The notes below the pieces were generated by a model that was given only the letters and a program-made list of their open reading frames with translations, had not been told where the DNA came from and ran no database searches. From Misgurnus anguillicaudatus (Eukaryota > Chordata > Actinopteri > Cypriniformes > Cobitidae): a stretch of 64,000 bases of DNA. How positions within the stretch are numbered: position 1 is the first letter of the stretch; every line of letters starts with the position of its first letter. Positions 1 to 11,662 of the stretch are shown piece by piece. The translations under genes and the position numbers were made by a program. The stretch lies in NCBI RefSeq assembly GCF_027580225.2, contig NC_073358.2, positions 50,205,501 to 50,269,500 on the forward strand, in the 5' to 3' direction.

Positions 1-1576
1 CGGTATGAGCAAAAATTAATATCAAGGTATTTTTCACTCTTCAGCCGGTATAACGGTATTACGGTATGTTGCCATATGAGATAAAACATTTTGGAGTCAC
101 ACTATAGTAAACCTTAGTTAAATTACAGACAAAATTAGTATTTTTAACCTTATTTTACTAATAAGTGAGGGATTGGACATAGACATGATTTTTTATCTTT
201 TCCCATTTTTTCCTTTAAAAGTGCCATTGTGTGGATGGGTGGACTCATCTGCTTATGCGTATTGTCACTAATATGGGAAGTATGAAAGTATGGAAATTAG
301 TATGGTCATTTGCTGGTAGGCTATATGCCTTATTACAATGTTTTACGCTACATCCAACAACTTTAAAGCTGTGTGCTGTGTATATCTTGTGTCTGTTTGA
401 TTTATAAATATACAAAGAACAAGATTTTTTTTTGTTGTTGTTAATATGAACATCTGATGGGAGATGCCATCTCACTTTAAATTAGTATTAATCCCTGAAC
501 GCATTAATGAATGCAGTTTATTAATACAAGTTAGTTATATTAATAAATGTATTTATTGCATTTAATTTAATTAACCAGCAGATTCACATTGCCAAAAACA
601 CTCCACTCATACGTTGTATTGTTTAATAGCCTCTCTAATTAATAAATCTGCATTAAGAAAAGGAAATTTACCATTAAAGGCTGTTTTTAATGTGTTTGGT
701 ATTTTGTTTACGTTATCCGCTAAAGGACTCGGAAAGCGCTATTCATTTAACCGTAACTCCTCGACCATTTGCGCTATCAAAAAAGGAATGGTTGCTAAAA
801 GAAGATAAATTGCACTTTTTGGCAAATTATGGTTTATTACGGTAATTTCTTGCTTTCCATCCTCCAATCGCTTACCTGGAGAGCGTGTGCAGGGCGCAGT
901 AGAGAGAGCAGATCTGAGTGAAAAGGGAGTAACACCGTTAATCGACTTTGAAGTGAAGTAAAAAAAGCCTCCTAAATGTATAACACTGTTGACGCGCTGT
1001 TGGTGCCTTGGGACTCGACGGCCCGACTGTTTAAGTTGATTTTCAATAAAGCAGCGTTGATTTTGTCGCTTCTGGGTCCTGTTATGTTTCAGAACCTGGT
1101 AACTTAATGCTTAGGTAAGCCACGGGTTTGTTTCTCGCCAAACTCGCTGTACAGATCACAACACCTGAAATATAGTCTTTGGCAGGATTTGCGTGGACTA
1201 TGATGTGCATCCTCTTAAAAAAATGATGATTAAAAATGGATTGAAGTGCGATCGGAGCTTTTCGTTTTGTGTTTCTGTGGACAGCGCATCTCGGGAACGG
1301 AGGTATGACTTTTAAGACTTGGGTAAACTCCCGCGGGGTCTTAAAAAAATAACATTCATAAAGTTACATTTAAGTCCTAGGATGAAGATCTGGGCATTTT
1401 AAGGCCATAGATATAACTTTCTGAAGGTTAGTTTTTTTAACACTGCGGGAACCCTGATAAGTGCAAAAATAGAATTTAAAATATGTAACCCCGGTATCAA
1501 CGGTTTTGCAAAATCCATATCATGGCGTGACACAATACCGGTAATTACTATCATACCGGTTTATTGCCCACCCCTA
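1..1576. mobile_element. DNA-transposon remnant, left end outside window
   Basis: The first 70 bases and the stretch 1490-1576 both carry repeated CGGTAT / ACCGGT words in opposite orientation, as expected for the two subterminal regions of a DNA transposon. A related end recurs at 6105-6146. No transposase reading frame is visible between them, and the left terminus and target duplication lie outside the window, so the family is not assigned. Nothing else recognisable lies inside. Confidence 0.35.
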
Positions 1577-2290
1577 GACGTAAGTATTCACACCGATATT
1601 ATCTTCTCTCCACAATCAACTTTCCTTCTTACAGATATTTTCCTCCGTAGTACAAAAAGTCTCACTTGCCTTGTTAAATTTTCTCCACCGTCTCACCTGA
1701 CCAGGGGATTTTCTCGAGGTCAGCCCGGGGTGTCGCCACTGAGCTCCGGGACCAGACCGTCCTTACTTGGTTTCCATCCAGGGGGGGGTCAGAGGAGGCA
1801 CATAATTTAGATGTTACTGCACAGAATTCGACATCCACTTGTTTCCCAAAACAAGTCCTGGAGTGCACTGGGCTCCGTCTTCGCTGCAGATGATAGACGA
1901 TCGTCGCCGTCCTGACACCCCGTTCCTTCCTTTATTCTGCGGGTTTCTGGCCCTCCCACTACGCTTCTTCGCAGTGGGGCCGGTTTCCTACAACAGCTAG
2001 ACTCACAACAGTTGTCCCATACTTCACACTTCCAAATGATATGATTTCCACAATGCATACAAGGGTACTCACAAACAGCTGCTAATCCTCTCCTTTCCGT
2101 GCCTTTATCCTTCCAGTGCCAGCTGATATCCTCCTTTCTGCGTGTTCCTGCTGCCAGAAATCCTCTCTCGATGACACTTCCGGTGAGTGTTCCTATTGCA
2201 CACACTTAGCACAGATCATTTGATTCACATACTTGATCACACACATCCTCGTTGCATAACTTAGATACTCAGCCAGCTCATGTTATCTTC
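1577..2290. other. Unassigned region with a Cys-rich minus-strand ORF
   Basis: No host gene is recognised. A 132-codon minus-strand frame at 1807-2205 contains a cluster of cysteines (CMHCG followed by several further Cys within about 20 residues) that could be a zinc-binding fragment, but I cannot assign a family and no intron borders or partner exons support it. This stretch and 4818-5165 may be one older, GC-richer repeat split by the hAT-like insertion at 2291-4809. Confidence 0.25.
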
Positions 2291-4809
2291 TAGTGATGTT
2301 AGGTTCTTGAACGAATCGTTCTTTTGAGCCGGTTCTCAGGAAGTAACTGGTCGAGCCAGTTCGCAAATCGAACTGAATCGAACTTTAGTTTTGGGCATAG
2401 GTTCCGGGTTGATGACGCAGGACGCACAGCCGAAATAGCACGTCGGACTCATAAAGAACCGAACGAAGCTTGTTGATGATTGCCGAGGCGAGGATTGCCG
2501 ACGATTCTGACGAATGAGTTGCTGACACTGCGTGTGAATCACCGAGGATTTAAAAGAGCCTGATGCCCGAAGTTTTTTGTTTTATTAGTTTCTTGATATG
2601 CTTGTTTTATTAAAAAGCTTTAGTTTTGGTACGATTTATTTTGCATGCAAATCATATTGTAGTTGTTTAAGGAAGACCAATGAGTTTAACACACAAGTTG
2701 ATTTATTATTTATACTTACACCCATCTGCAATTGTGCATCAGTGTCTTTTAGGACTCTTATTCAAGTTGTAGGCTTGTCAAACTGGTGTTTTTATATCTA
2801 GATATCTTAGTTTTTTATATCTGGCATTTACTATTTATTTATTATTTATGATTCGCGATTTAAACTGTGACCACAAACATTACTAACTTGTGAATGCAAG
2901 GCAATGTAGCAAATGGCTCGGAGTCAGATTGAGGCCATTTGGCGTCTGGATCGTAAACAGCCCTAAAATTGTGACTTTAGATAACCCTGTGTCCTGATAA
3001 CACAATCACCCAGATATCTACCACCTATCAAGGCTGTAAAGTGGGCAACAATTAAAACAAATGCAGTCTTCAAAGGAATTCCACCATTCTGACCATCGCC
3101 AGAGACACAGCAGGGGGGCACAGACGATATGTCTCTGATGAAACCATGTTTAAAAATCACAATGAGCTGTTTAAATGTATATATATGTTATATCCCTTTA
3201 CTGCATGATCATGTATATGTGATGTAACTGTGTGTTAACACTTTAGTTAGATTTTGTTCACTGTAGCATGGTTCATATCTTAGGTATGAAATTATTATTC
3301 GACGTGATCTTAAACCCATGTCTTGTCTAGTATCAAATTAACCTACTCTTTATTTCCTAATCATTTCTATGTATCATATTACCATAAGCCGCATCAATGT
3401 CATTTAATATCGATTTGAAGAGTTATGGAAACAAACTTTTATCATTATGCAATTACGCAAATGTGATGTCTGAAAGAACAAAGGCTTGTTTCCCCGCGCG
3501 ACCGAACACTTCACACATTGGTCACACACCCAAAATGGGCTGGGCGTGTGAAAGGTCAAAACGGCCTATCGCCCAAGCTATCATTGCTCATTGATCATCG
3601 CTCAATAGCTCAATTCGAACAATTCGCTCAGTATCTCAGTCAGTGGCTTAGTTCACTCATGAGCGCTCAATCGCCCGGTTACTCAGGTAACCCGTCAGCG
3701 CAGTTTGGAAACTCGCTGAGACTCACCCAGAGTCCCTCGGATTCATCATCTTTTCTCTGAGCCCTGTCCTGTCTCTTCGGGACAGTCTTTCCTGGCTTTG
3801 CGCTAGAGTTCGGAAAAACCCCGCGGACCAATCCGCCCTACGAAACAACTTACGGACTTCATCTTAAACGAACACACCTGGATTCTCTCTCTCTCTCCTT
3901 GCTCGCACCGCGAGCATAAGAAACTTTGCACCGCAACACAAAGAGCCAAACGCAAGTATAAACTCGTTTTACTCGCTGATGTTCAAGCTTTACCCCTTAT
4001 GAAAATTAAGGCGATCCTTAGAGATTATCCGATGGTTTGTGCAGATGTTAAGCAATAGTGCTATTGCCAATCTTTTATTCTCTCTAGCTATTTTCAATCT
4101 TTTCTTTCTCATCTATGTTTTATGTTATTGTATGTGTGTATGTTTAGTTAGTCGTTATGTGTACTTCATTTTATAGTTAATAAACCGGTTTGCATTTTCA
4201 CAATTGAATTGTTTCTGTGTTCAATGCTCATGAAAGTAAAGTCACTATTTCTGCCTTTTGATCCAGCTACACGCTGCGAGTAGCACTGTATATCAGTGAG
4301 AAGGTTAATTTTAAAGGCCATGAAATTAACATTTCTTAGACGTTAATATACGATTATGGATATATGTCTTCGGTGGACGAACATATTAATTAATTGTTAT
4401 TATTAATTCTGCTACGCCAGGTAAAACCTGATAAACTTGTATAATTAATTACAGTTAATTATACATAATATTCCCTTTTGAGCTAAAATCTAATATTCCC
4501 TTGGGAATCCCCGTAGTGTTTCGGTCGGAGGTTCATAGTGTTTCAAATAACGTTATTTCCCTCCTCCCGCATAAATTCGCTACAGCAATAAATCAGCTAT
4601 GCCTTCACAAAAACAACTTTTTATTTAAATGTTTTAATGTGTTGACACAAACTACTTTATTTGAATGTTTAATTGATACAATAAATGCATAGTAATGTCA
4701 TTTCTTGATGACGTCAGGAACCGGTGAATCGGCTTTTTGAACCGGTTCAATGAGCCGAACTGTCCGAAAAGAGCCAGTTCGCGAAAATGAATCGGACTTT
4801 GCATCACTA
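2291..4809. mobile_element. Non-autonomous hAT-like element
   Basis: Both ends read TAGTGATG inwards, followed by subterminal words rich in GAACGA / GAGCCGGTTC on the left and the matching inverted words on the right (4705-4800). The element is flanked by an 8-bp duplication with one mismatch: TTATCTTC at 2283-2290 and TTTTCTTC at 4810-4817. An 8-bp duplication is typical of the hAT superfamily. The interior (about 2.5 kb) has no transposase. It may include a nested older insertion around 3180-4480, where a polyadenylation-like AATAAA is visible near 4179, but its borders are not clear. Confidence 0.6.
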
Positions 4810-4817
4810 TTTTCTTC

Positions 4818-5518
4818 TGTCCTCCTTCACCCAGTCACTCGTTAGTCCTCCGCCTTCTTAGTGTTGTACTCGCTCCCACGCTCTACCTCCTCTCACCAGA
4901 TCGGCTCGAATAAACTGCACCTCTGGCAACTAAAGCCCCTTATATCCTTCTCCTCTTCTCTCTGTCAGCAATCCACAATCGCCACATTCGCTCGTCACAC
5001 CTGTGTCCAATCGCCCCTAATTTTCCCTCCCAAAGAACCCAGAAGTGCCGGTGTTTGCGCTTTTCGGTCCGGGCGGAACAAATCTCCAACATTTAGTTCC
5101 GCCCTCAGAAAGTCACCCGGTGACACTAGTTCTAGACTAAAACACATGTTTGAGCTCTCTTAACTGAAAAATAACTTGCACTGACCAATCTTAAAATTAA
5201 TTGTCATTAATTTGTCTCATGATACAGACCAGTAACATCATTGTTTAAGGCATGTTTATAAAATATGCTTAAACACTTAAATTTAACTAAGGCCTAGTCC
5301 TGCCTTTAGCTAAGCTGTAGCTAACCAAGCTGTAAGGACCCACTGGCCCAACAGAGGTATTGTTGGAAGCCTTTTTAAGCCAAGAACAGGAGACTTGGAT
5401 TTTCTCAAGCTTTCTTTATTAGCAGATACGCGACACAGAAAAAGCACGCGCACATAGCACTGTGGTGTTTCAAGTGGGTTTCAATAGCTTAAAATCACTT
5501 GTTTTAAAACTGCGGTGC
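4818..5518. other. Non-coding; possible older repeat
   Basis: C/T-rich and relatively GC-rich up to about 5165, then ordinary AT-rich sequence. No gene, splice-bounded exon or complete repeat is recognised. The first part may continue the sequence interrupted at 2290. Confidence 0.25.
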
Positions 5519-6018
5519 TTAACTCTTTCCCCGCCATTGACGAGATATCTCGTCAATTAAGAGAAAACGCTTCCCCGCCAATGACGAGATTTTCCGTCTT
5601 TCTGCAATACCGCTATTATCCACCAGGTGGCGCACTTCCGCAACTTTTTAAAACCGGAAGTATTGCTCTATGACAAGCTGCTGCATGTCCGTGTCTGTTT
5701 TAAAGATCGCTCTGAATGCGATCTCTATGAAAAGTCTGTCACAAAAATGGAATTATCTCTGCTTTTTGCTCAAAATGTGGTGTTTTTGCAGAAACCTACA
5801 CATATTCAAAAGCTGATTACAAAAGAACTACTAAAGGTAGGATGAAACGGTTTTTTTGTTTGAAAGCAGAGGGTCTGTTCTTTCATTTGGTATATTGTAT
5901 GTTTATATATTTGAAGAAGAACATTTTTCTGGAAGGCATTAAACTTTTGTGAAAATCATGAAAAACACTGGCGCTGGCTGGCAACTTTTTAAAAAAATGC
6001 TGGCGGTGAAAGAGTTAA
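5519..6018. mobile_element. piggyBac-type MITE (TTAA flanked)
   Basis: TTAA occurs at both borders (5519-5522 and 6015-6018). Immediately inside is a terminal inverted repeat, CTCTTTCCCCGCCA on the left against CTCTTTCACCGCCA read inwards from the right, 13 of 14 matching. TTAA duplication is the signature of piggyBac transposition. The 500-bp body carries no transposase; a 72-codon open frame at 5627-5845 is unassigned and probably fortuitous. Confidence 0.7.
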
Positions 6019-7330
6019 ACAAGTTTTCGTGGCCACGTGCACAGTAAAGTGAAGTGGGCCCGTAACCCAGACGATAGTCCAAAATCTCTACTGGTTGACA
6101 AATTTCTACCTGTTTATCATATCTACCGGTTTATTGCACACCCTTAATTCACACTGGCTCATAAAACATATATTTGTGACTTTTATTATACTATTTAAAA
6201 ATTTAAGACATGATACTTTAGCAGATATTAGAAACTTACCTTAATGTGCTATACACCTATACAACCATTTTAGAGGTGGGAGGTGATGAAACAAACACCC
6301 GCAAATTCTCGGGCCAGCATCATATGTCCAAAATTCAGTCCGTCAAAACCGTTCTATTTCATCATAAACAATCTGAAAACAGGGCTTTAAGTGTAAAATA
6401 CCGAACTTGTCCTTTAATCCAGGACTAGGCCTTAGTTTAATTAGGAAATATAACTAGTTTTAACAAACATGCCTTACTAAAAACACCTGTGTGCATTTTG
6501 AGGTAAAACAAAAGGCACTGATGTATTTTAAGATATGTAAGTGCAAGTTGTTTTCAGTTTGGAGCACTAGCGTAGCCAGGATTCACAATGTGGGTGGGCC
6601 CAGAGAAAATCAGGTGGGCCTTAACCAAAAATGCATCTGTTATCAAAATATACAAACACACAACTACACCAGCTTCAATATATCACCATTGAATAAGAAC
6701 AAAAGCTTGTATGGACCCTATTTTAACAAGTCACAGTATTGTCTATTTGAACACTATTAATGGTCATTTGACACACTGTCCGAGATTTTTTGCCATATGC
6801 ACTCTTGTGCAAGCGATGACAACCTAGTGTAAGTTAAACCATACAAACAGCACGTTCACATCTGCACATTTCCATATCATTTCCCCACAACTAAACAAAC
6901 TGAACAGCATAATGTAACAACGTCTTGCATTTACACACAAATCCGGACACCTCACTAATGTGTAGAAAATACATTCAAATAAAATGTAATAAGATTGTAT
7001 TTTATTTAAATCCTTCCTAAAGAATGAATGATAAAAAAATAGAATAAAGTTTGATTTTAAAGAAACATGTATTATATATTATAATAAATGTAGAGTTGAT
7101 TTGCACAAACAGATAAGTTCCATATGAAATTCTAAAATGATAATTTTTATTAAGCTCCTGTTTATGTTTAGTAATTGCACTTTAATGGCAATGTGTGTGT
7201 GTTTAAGATGTTTTCTCAAATGACACGTTATGTGATGTTAATGTCCCATTGCAGTACTGAGATAAGCTGCTTTACTTGTATATAAGCAGAACAATGAGAC
7301 TCTTAAGGAGAGGTTTGTGAAAACCCTCCA
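6019..7330. other. Non-coding, scattered repeat relics
   Basis: No gene seen. 6105-6146 resembles the transposon end at 1540-1576. A stretch near 6560-6620 (GTAGCCAGGATT, GGTGGGCC) looks like a transposon terminus without a visible partner. Confidence 0.3.
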
Positions 7331-7545
7331 AGTAGTCTGAAATTCAGTGCTTTTGCGCTACTTCTCTATCAGATCGGAAGTAACAAGTAACTAACTACTT
7401 GAGTAGTTTTTTCATCTAATACTTTTTTACTCTTACTCAAGTAAATAATTAGATTGATACTTTTACTGGAGTACATTTTTGTATAAGTACTTGTACTTTT
7501 ACTTGAGTACAGATTTTGGGTACTCTTCCCACCTCTGCTGGGAGG
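7331..7545. repeat. Fish interspersed repeat (ACTTGAGTA-rich)
   Basis: Dense reiteration of ACTTGAGTA / TACTCAAGTA words, ending in a CTCTTCCCACCTCTGC-type terminus. A divergent relative is at 63386-63560. It is probably one end of a hAT-like non-autonomous element; the partner end was not found. Confidence 0.4.
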
Positions 7546-7616
7546 AAAACTCTTAATGTGTAAGTTACCACGTTATGTTTATATTCTCATCCGCTTGGCT
7601 TTACCTGTTACATAAA

Positions 7617-8269
7617 TTATGCGTTATTAAACATACCTACGTTAACTAAGTTATCATCTTCAACACATGTCATCTTATTTTTAAAATTATTTGCTAGTTC
7701 CTGCACAGAGTTTATAAAAAAATTATTAAAAACATTTGCCATTGACTCATTGTTATTAACAGGAGTACCATCCAGTTTGATGAACTCTTTTATGTTGCGC
7801 TTTTTCTTTGCAGGGTTGGTTAAATGGTTTATGTGTTGCCATAATTTTAAACTACTACCATTGGCTTCTTCTATCTTTTTTGTAAAAAAGTTTGTTTTGG
7901 CTTTACGGAGATTGCTTATGACTTGATTTCTAAGTGCAGTATAGATTAGATGATCTGTTCCGTTTCTAGATTTCAGAGACTTTATGCGTGCGGCGTCACG
8001 TTTTTTCATAATGTGACAAATATCGGTATTAAACCAGGGAAGGGAATGTTTTTTTGGTTTACTTGTCCATGTTTTAGTGAACTTTTTATCGTATTACTCA
8101 GTGTAGTGACAAAGATTTCAGCACCTTTGTTCACATTAGACTCTTTTATAACATTATCCCAGTTTATTTGGTTCAATTCTTCTTCAAAGTTATTTTGTTT
8201 TGCTTTTGGAATTCCTATTTTCTGTAGTTTTGTTTCTTGGTTATAATAAGTCAGTCGTTTTTTACCCAA
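7617..8269 (-). pseudogene. L2-like LINE ORF2 fragment (endonuclease-RT linker)
   Basis: Two overlapping minus-strand frames (8269-8006 and 8009-7617) together read as the stretch between endonuclease and reverse transcriptase of an L2/CR1-type non-LTR retrotransposon. Visible landmarks are the PWFN motif where the frames meet, then a Lys/Arg-rich helix, LRNQVISNLRKAK, and LWQHINHLTNP followed by FNNFFINSV. The two frames are offset by one base at an A7 run near 8050, so a single-base indel broke the ORF. The endonuclease and the RT catalytic core are both absent. Family level is inferred from pattern; no alignment was run. Confidence 0.65.
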
Positions 8270-8987
8270 TTTTTAACAATTAAGGTCAATTTTGAGGCCA
8301 AGGTAGCTGTACAGTAAATATTTAGCCTCGATCAGAAAACACGTCCCAGTGTCCTAACACACAGACCTGTGGCCATGGTGCAGTGATTCGAGTAGAGTAC
8401 ATCTACTCTGGTTATCATTTCAAAACAGTATTTACTGAAAAATATGAGTGTTTAGCATCATGTATTAAATGTTAAATATGTCCTTTTTTCCCTGCATTTA
8501 TTCTGCTGTCTAAAACTCTTTGAGAGGATAAATTAAGGAGGATGTAACAAAATACACTCCAAGAACTGGAATGAGAGACAAGTGAGGATAAAGAGGACAA
8601 CAGAATATCCATCCTTTCTTCACCACCTCACAGAGTTTGAGTGAAACAACTTGTATTAGGTGAGACACTTCTCAATAAGATACAGTATGTTCTGCGTATA
8701 TGGGTTAGTTAGGTCTCCCTAATTAACTAACAGCTGTAACAAACAGTACTGTAAAAAACTGTGGTTCAAAATAATAATGACCATCTTTCTTTTGCTTACA
8801 GAACTCACAGGATTACTTTATACCAATACTGATTATTTTATACCAGAAGTATGTTTTTTTTTTTTAAGCTCCTGTATTATTTCTTATGACAATTCATTTT
8901 GATGTGCATTCAGAACTGTAAGTTGGTAAGTACATTTACTGTATTTACTGTAAGTAAAGGCTAAAGAGTATATCTTCTCTAGTTCTA
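8270..8987. other. Non-coding
   Basis: AT-rich sequence with no recognisable gene or complete repeat. Confidence 0.3.
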
Positions 8988-9318
8988 AGTTCTAACAACG
9001 TTCCCAAAGGTCCCAATAATGTTAAGCCAACATAAAAGTGTCCAGTTTTTAAATTGTTTAGGAATGTTTCTTGATTGTGCGAATGTTAGAGGAATGTTAC
9101 ATTTTATTTTCCGACAATGTCATGTTTAAATGTACTCACAATGTTTAAAACACATGTTTAGTATATTTTATGAATGTTTATATGCAATATTTTAACAGAA
9201 CATTAAGAAATAATGTTTTACACAGTTTGTAAATAATAGAATGTAATGTTTTTTTATAATTACAAGCAAAAACATTCATAACGTTATTGGGAACTTTGAA
9301 GGAACGTTCTTAGAACCT
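8988..9318. repeat. Foldback MITE
   Basis: The left end (8988-9025) and right end (9280-9318) are imperfect inverted copies: AACGTTCCCAAAGGTCCCAA on the left matches TTGGGAACTTTGAAGGAACG on the right. No coding potential inside. Family unassigned. Confidence 0.5.
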
Positions 9319-9650
9319 TTCTCTGTGGTTGAGCATTGTGTTAGCATCATAAAACGCTATGGGTTCAAACAAGGGAATGCACATGCTGATAAAAAATTTA
9401 TAATTTGCATTGCACTGTATGTTATTTGCCTTTTTCTGTAAATGTGAAGGTAAATGTAAAGACAGACAGTTATTGTTTCATTTTAAACCAGTTCTATTTT
9501 AAGAGAACTTAACTAGACTAAATAAAAGGGTCACAAAAATTTTAATTTTGCTATTATGATGCTGACTTGGTGGTGTTATGGGTTTTCTGGTTACAGTGGT
9601 AGTGGATCATGATCACCTCTCTAGCTTCAAAAGTAGGATGCAAAATGTAT

Positions 9651-9870
9651 AACGTCTCGGTTACATATGTAACCCTCGTTCCCTGAAGGAAGGGAACGGA
9701 GACGTCACGTCGTGACCGACGAATTGGGAACCGCTTCACGGGTGACCTTTAAAACGCCAATGAACTTGGCATGCAGATAATTGCATCTGCCGGCGCCGCC
9801 CCGCCGCGCAGGTATTTAATAAGCGGCAAGTGCAGTTATCAAATCAGCTATTTTTTGCTGAGAAAGCTGG
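9651..9870. repeat. DIRS left inverted terminal repeat
   Basis: From about 9698 onward it is the reverse complement of 15290-15472: GACGTCACGTCGTGACCGAC, then ACGCCAATGAACTTGGCATG, then the GC-rich CGGCGCCGCCCCGCCGCGC. The outermost 50 bases (9651-9700) differ from the right end, as in other DIRS elements, where the extensions are specified by the internal complementary region. Confidence 0.8.
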
Positions 9871-9929
9871 ACAGAAAGAAAAATGTCCGGCCGATATCAG
9901 CAGTGGAACAGCAAATTGTGGCGACGGGA

Positions 9930-10047
9930 CGTGACGTCTCCGTTCCCTTCCTTCAGGACACGAGGGTTACATATGTAACCGAGACGTTCCCTTTCAGTCG
10001 GTCACTACGACGTCACGTCGTGACCGACGAATTGGGAATCCCTACCA
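9930..10047. repeat. DIRS internal complementary region
   Basis: 9930-9988 is the reverse complement of the outer left end (9651-9708), and 9986-10047 is the reverse complement of the outer right end. The two meet at GTT (9986-9988), the complement of the shared terminal AAC. This is the arrangement known in DIRS1, where the region templates completion of the ends and formation of a circular intermediate. The left-end complement differs from the actual left end at about two bases near 9956-9960. Confidence 0.8.
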
Positions 10048-10605
10048 AAGCGCCACTGAAGCTGACCCTTCCAGTGCCTGCATAAACCCTCCGACTCTCC
10101 TCTTTAAGGGAACGGAAATGGGGTTGAAGCAGAGGCCGGTCACTACTTGTTCCTTAACCCACGATAGTGACTAGGCGAACTGGGAAGCGAACTCGTCAGG
10201 CGGGACTAAGATCGCTGCGGAAGAAAAACCCTCTAGGGGTCTACCACTAAGGTGATGGATAAAAAGACACGAGGTCTATAAAAATACACTCTCTTAGCAA
10301 CACTAGAGAGGCGCGGAACGAACTCCGCTAAGGGAAACGTGGTAAATCATAAACTTTCCACGGAAATACTCACAAAGAAACCACTAGGGGGCGCAATGTG
10401 GGCGCTAGCCTCACCCAGATAGTCAAGAATACATCTAGTGAGAGGCTGGCAGCCGATGCTCCGCAACATCGGTCACCAAGCGGTGGAAAAGACAAAAAAC
10501 ATTTTTTGTAACGTTTTTGCCTTAATGGCCTTCCATAATGGTGCGGTTTCTGCGCAGCCAAAAAGAAAGGCTCCAAGCCGACACAGGAGCCGTTCCTCGA
10601 TGTTC

Positions 10606-11605
10606 TCACTGATCTGACGAGAGAACTCGAGAGGATACCGGCTCAACACGAACACTGTAGAATCTAGTGAACGTATTAGGTGTCACCCAGCCAGCAGCTC
10701 TACAAATATCTGAAAGCGAGGAACCACGAGCCAAAGCCCAAGATGAAGTCACGCTTCTGGTTGAATGGGCTCTCAAACAAAAAGGGCAAGGAATGCCCTG
10801 TTTCTGATATTTCAGGGCGATTGTGTCTACAATCCAATGAGACATCCTCTGTTTAGTGACAGCTTTCCCTTTCTGCTGACCACCCAATCTCTAAAGGGAG
10901 TGGTGGGAACTTTAGGCACGTAGCCCGGCCGGGGTCTCAGTTTAACGCTGGATTCAGCCGGCCCGAACTGAAGGCACGAATCGTTGACCGAAAATGCATG
11001 AAAATCCCCTATCCTTTTAATAGCAGCCAATGCGAGGAGCGTCAAAGTTTTCATAGTGAGAAACTTGACGCTCACCGTCTGCAGAGGCTCGAAAGGGCAG
11101 TGCTGACTTTCAGCACCATGGACAAGTCCCAAGGAGGAATAGAGGGATTCAGCCCCCGTGCCCCTGTTAAAAACCTAATGACCAGATCGTGCTGACCCAC
11201 AGATCTACCGTCTATAGGTGCGTGATGCGCGGATATTGCCGCGATATCTACTTTAATAGTAGATGGTGACAGCCTCTTCTCCAAGCGGTGCTGGAGATAT
11301 GAAAGCACAATACTGATCGAGTATTCTCGGGGGTCCTCTCGCTGAGAGGTACACCAAACAACAAACAGGTTCCATTTCAGCGTATACGCCTGTCTCATAG
11401 ACGGTGCTCGCGCTGCAGCGATGGTGTTAGATACCGCCTGGGGTAAACCACCTAAAACCTCCGCGCCCCGTCCAAAGACCACACATGGGGGTTCCACAGA
11501 TCGGGGCGAGGGTGCCATAATGTGCCAAGGAGTCAGCCAGGGAGGGACTGTCGCGAGGAGAGTGAACTCTGTAAAACCAATTCCTAGTTGTCCGGTACGG
11601 CGCAA
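10606..11605 (-). pseudogene. DIRS tyrosine recombinase, frameshifted
   Basis: Minus-strand frames 11605-11072, 11132-10827 and 10887-10606 follow one another as a tyrosine recombinase of the DIRS type. An upstream Arg sits in KRIGDFHAFS (in 11132-10827). The C-terminal box has HSTR (His and Arg of the active site) followed by RAAGW and TFTRFY, whose Tyr is the expected nucleophile. The catalytic Arg-His-Arg-Tyr set therefore still appears present, but the three pieces are in different frames. The enzyme would normally integrate a circular double-stranded copy. Its place next to the internal complementary region matches the family layout. Confidence 0.75.
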
Positions 11606-11662
11606 CTAATAGAATGCGCTCCTCGTCCTCCCTGACTTTGCACAGTGTCTGCGCAATAAAGC

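Noticed and set aside
3180..4480. Solo LTR nested in the hAT-like element
   Set aside because: An AATAAA and promoter-like composition are present, but no matching TG/CA ends with a flanking duplication could be fixed.
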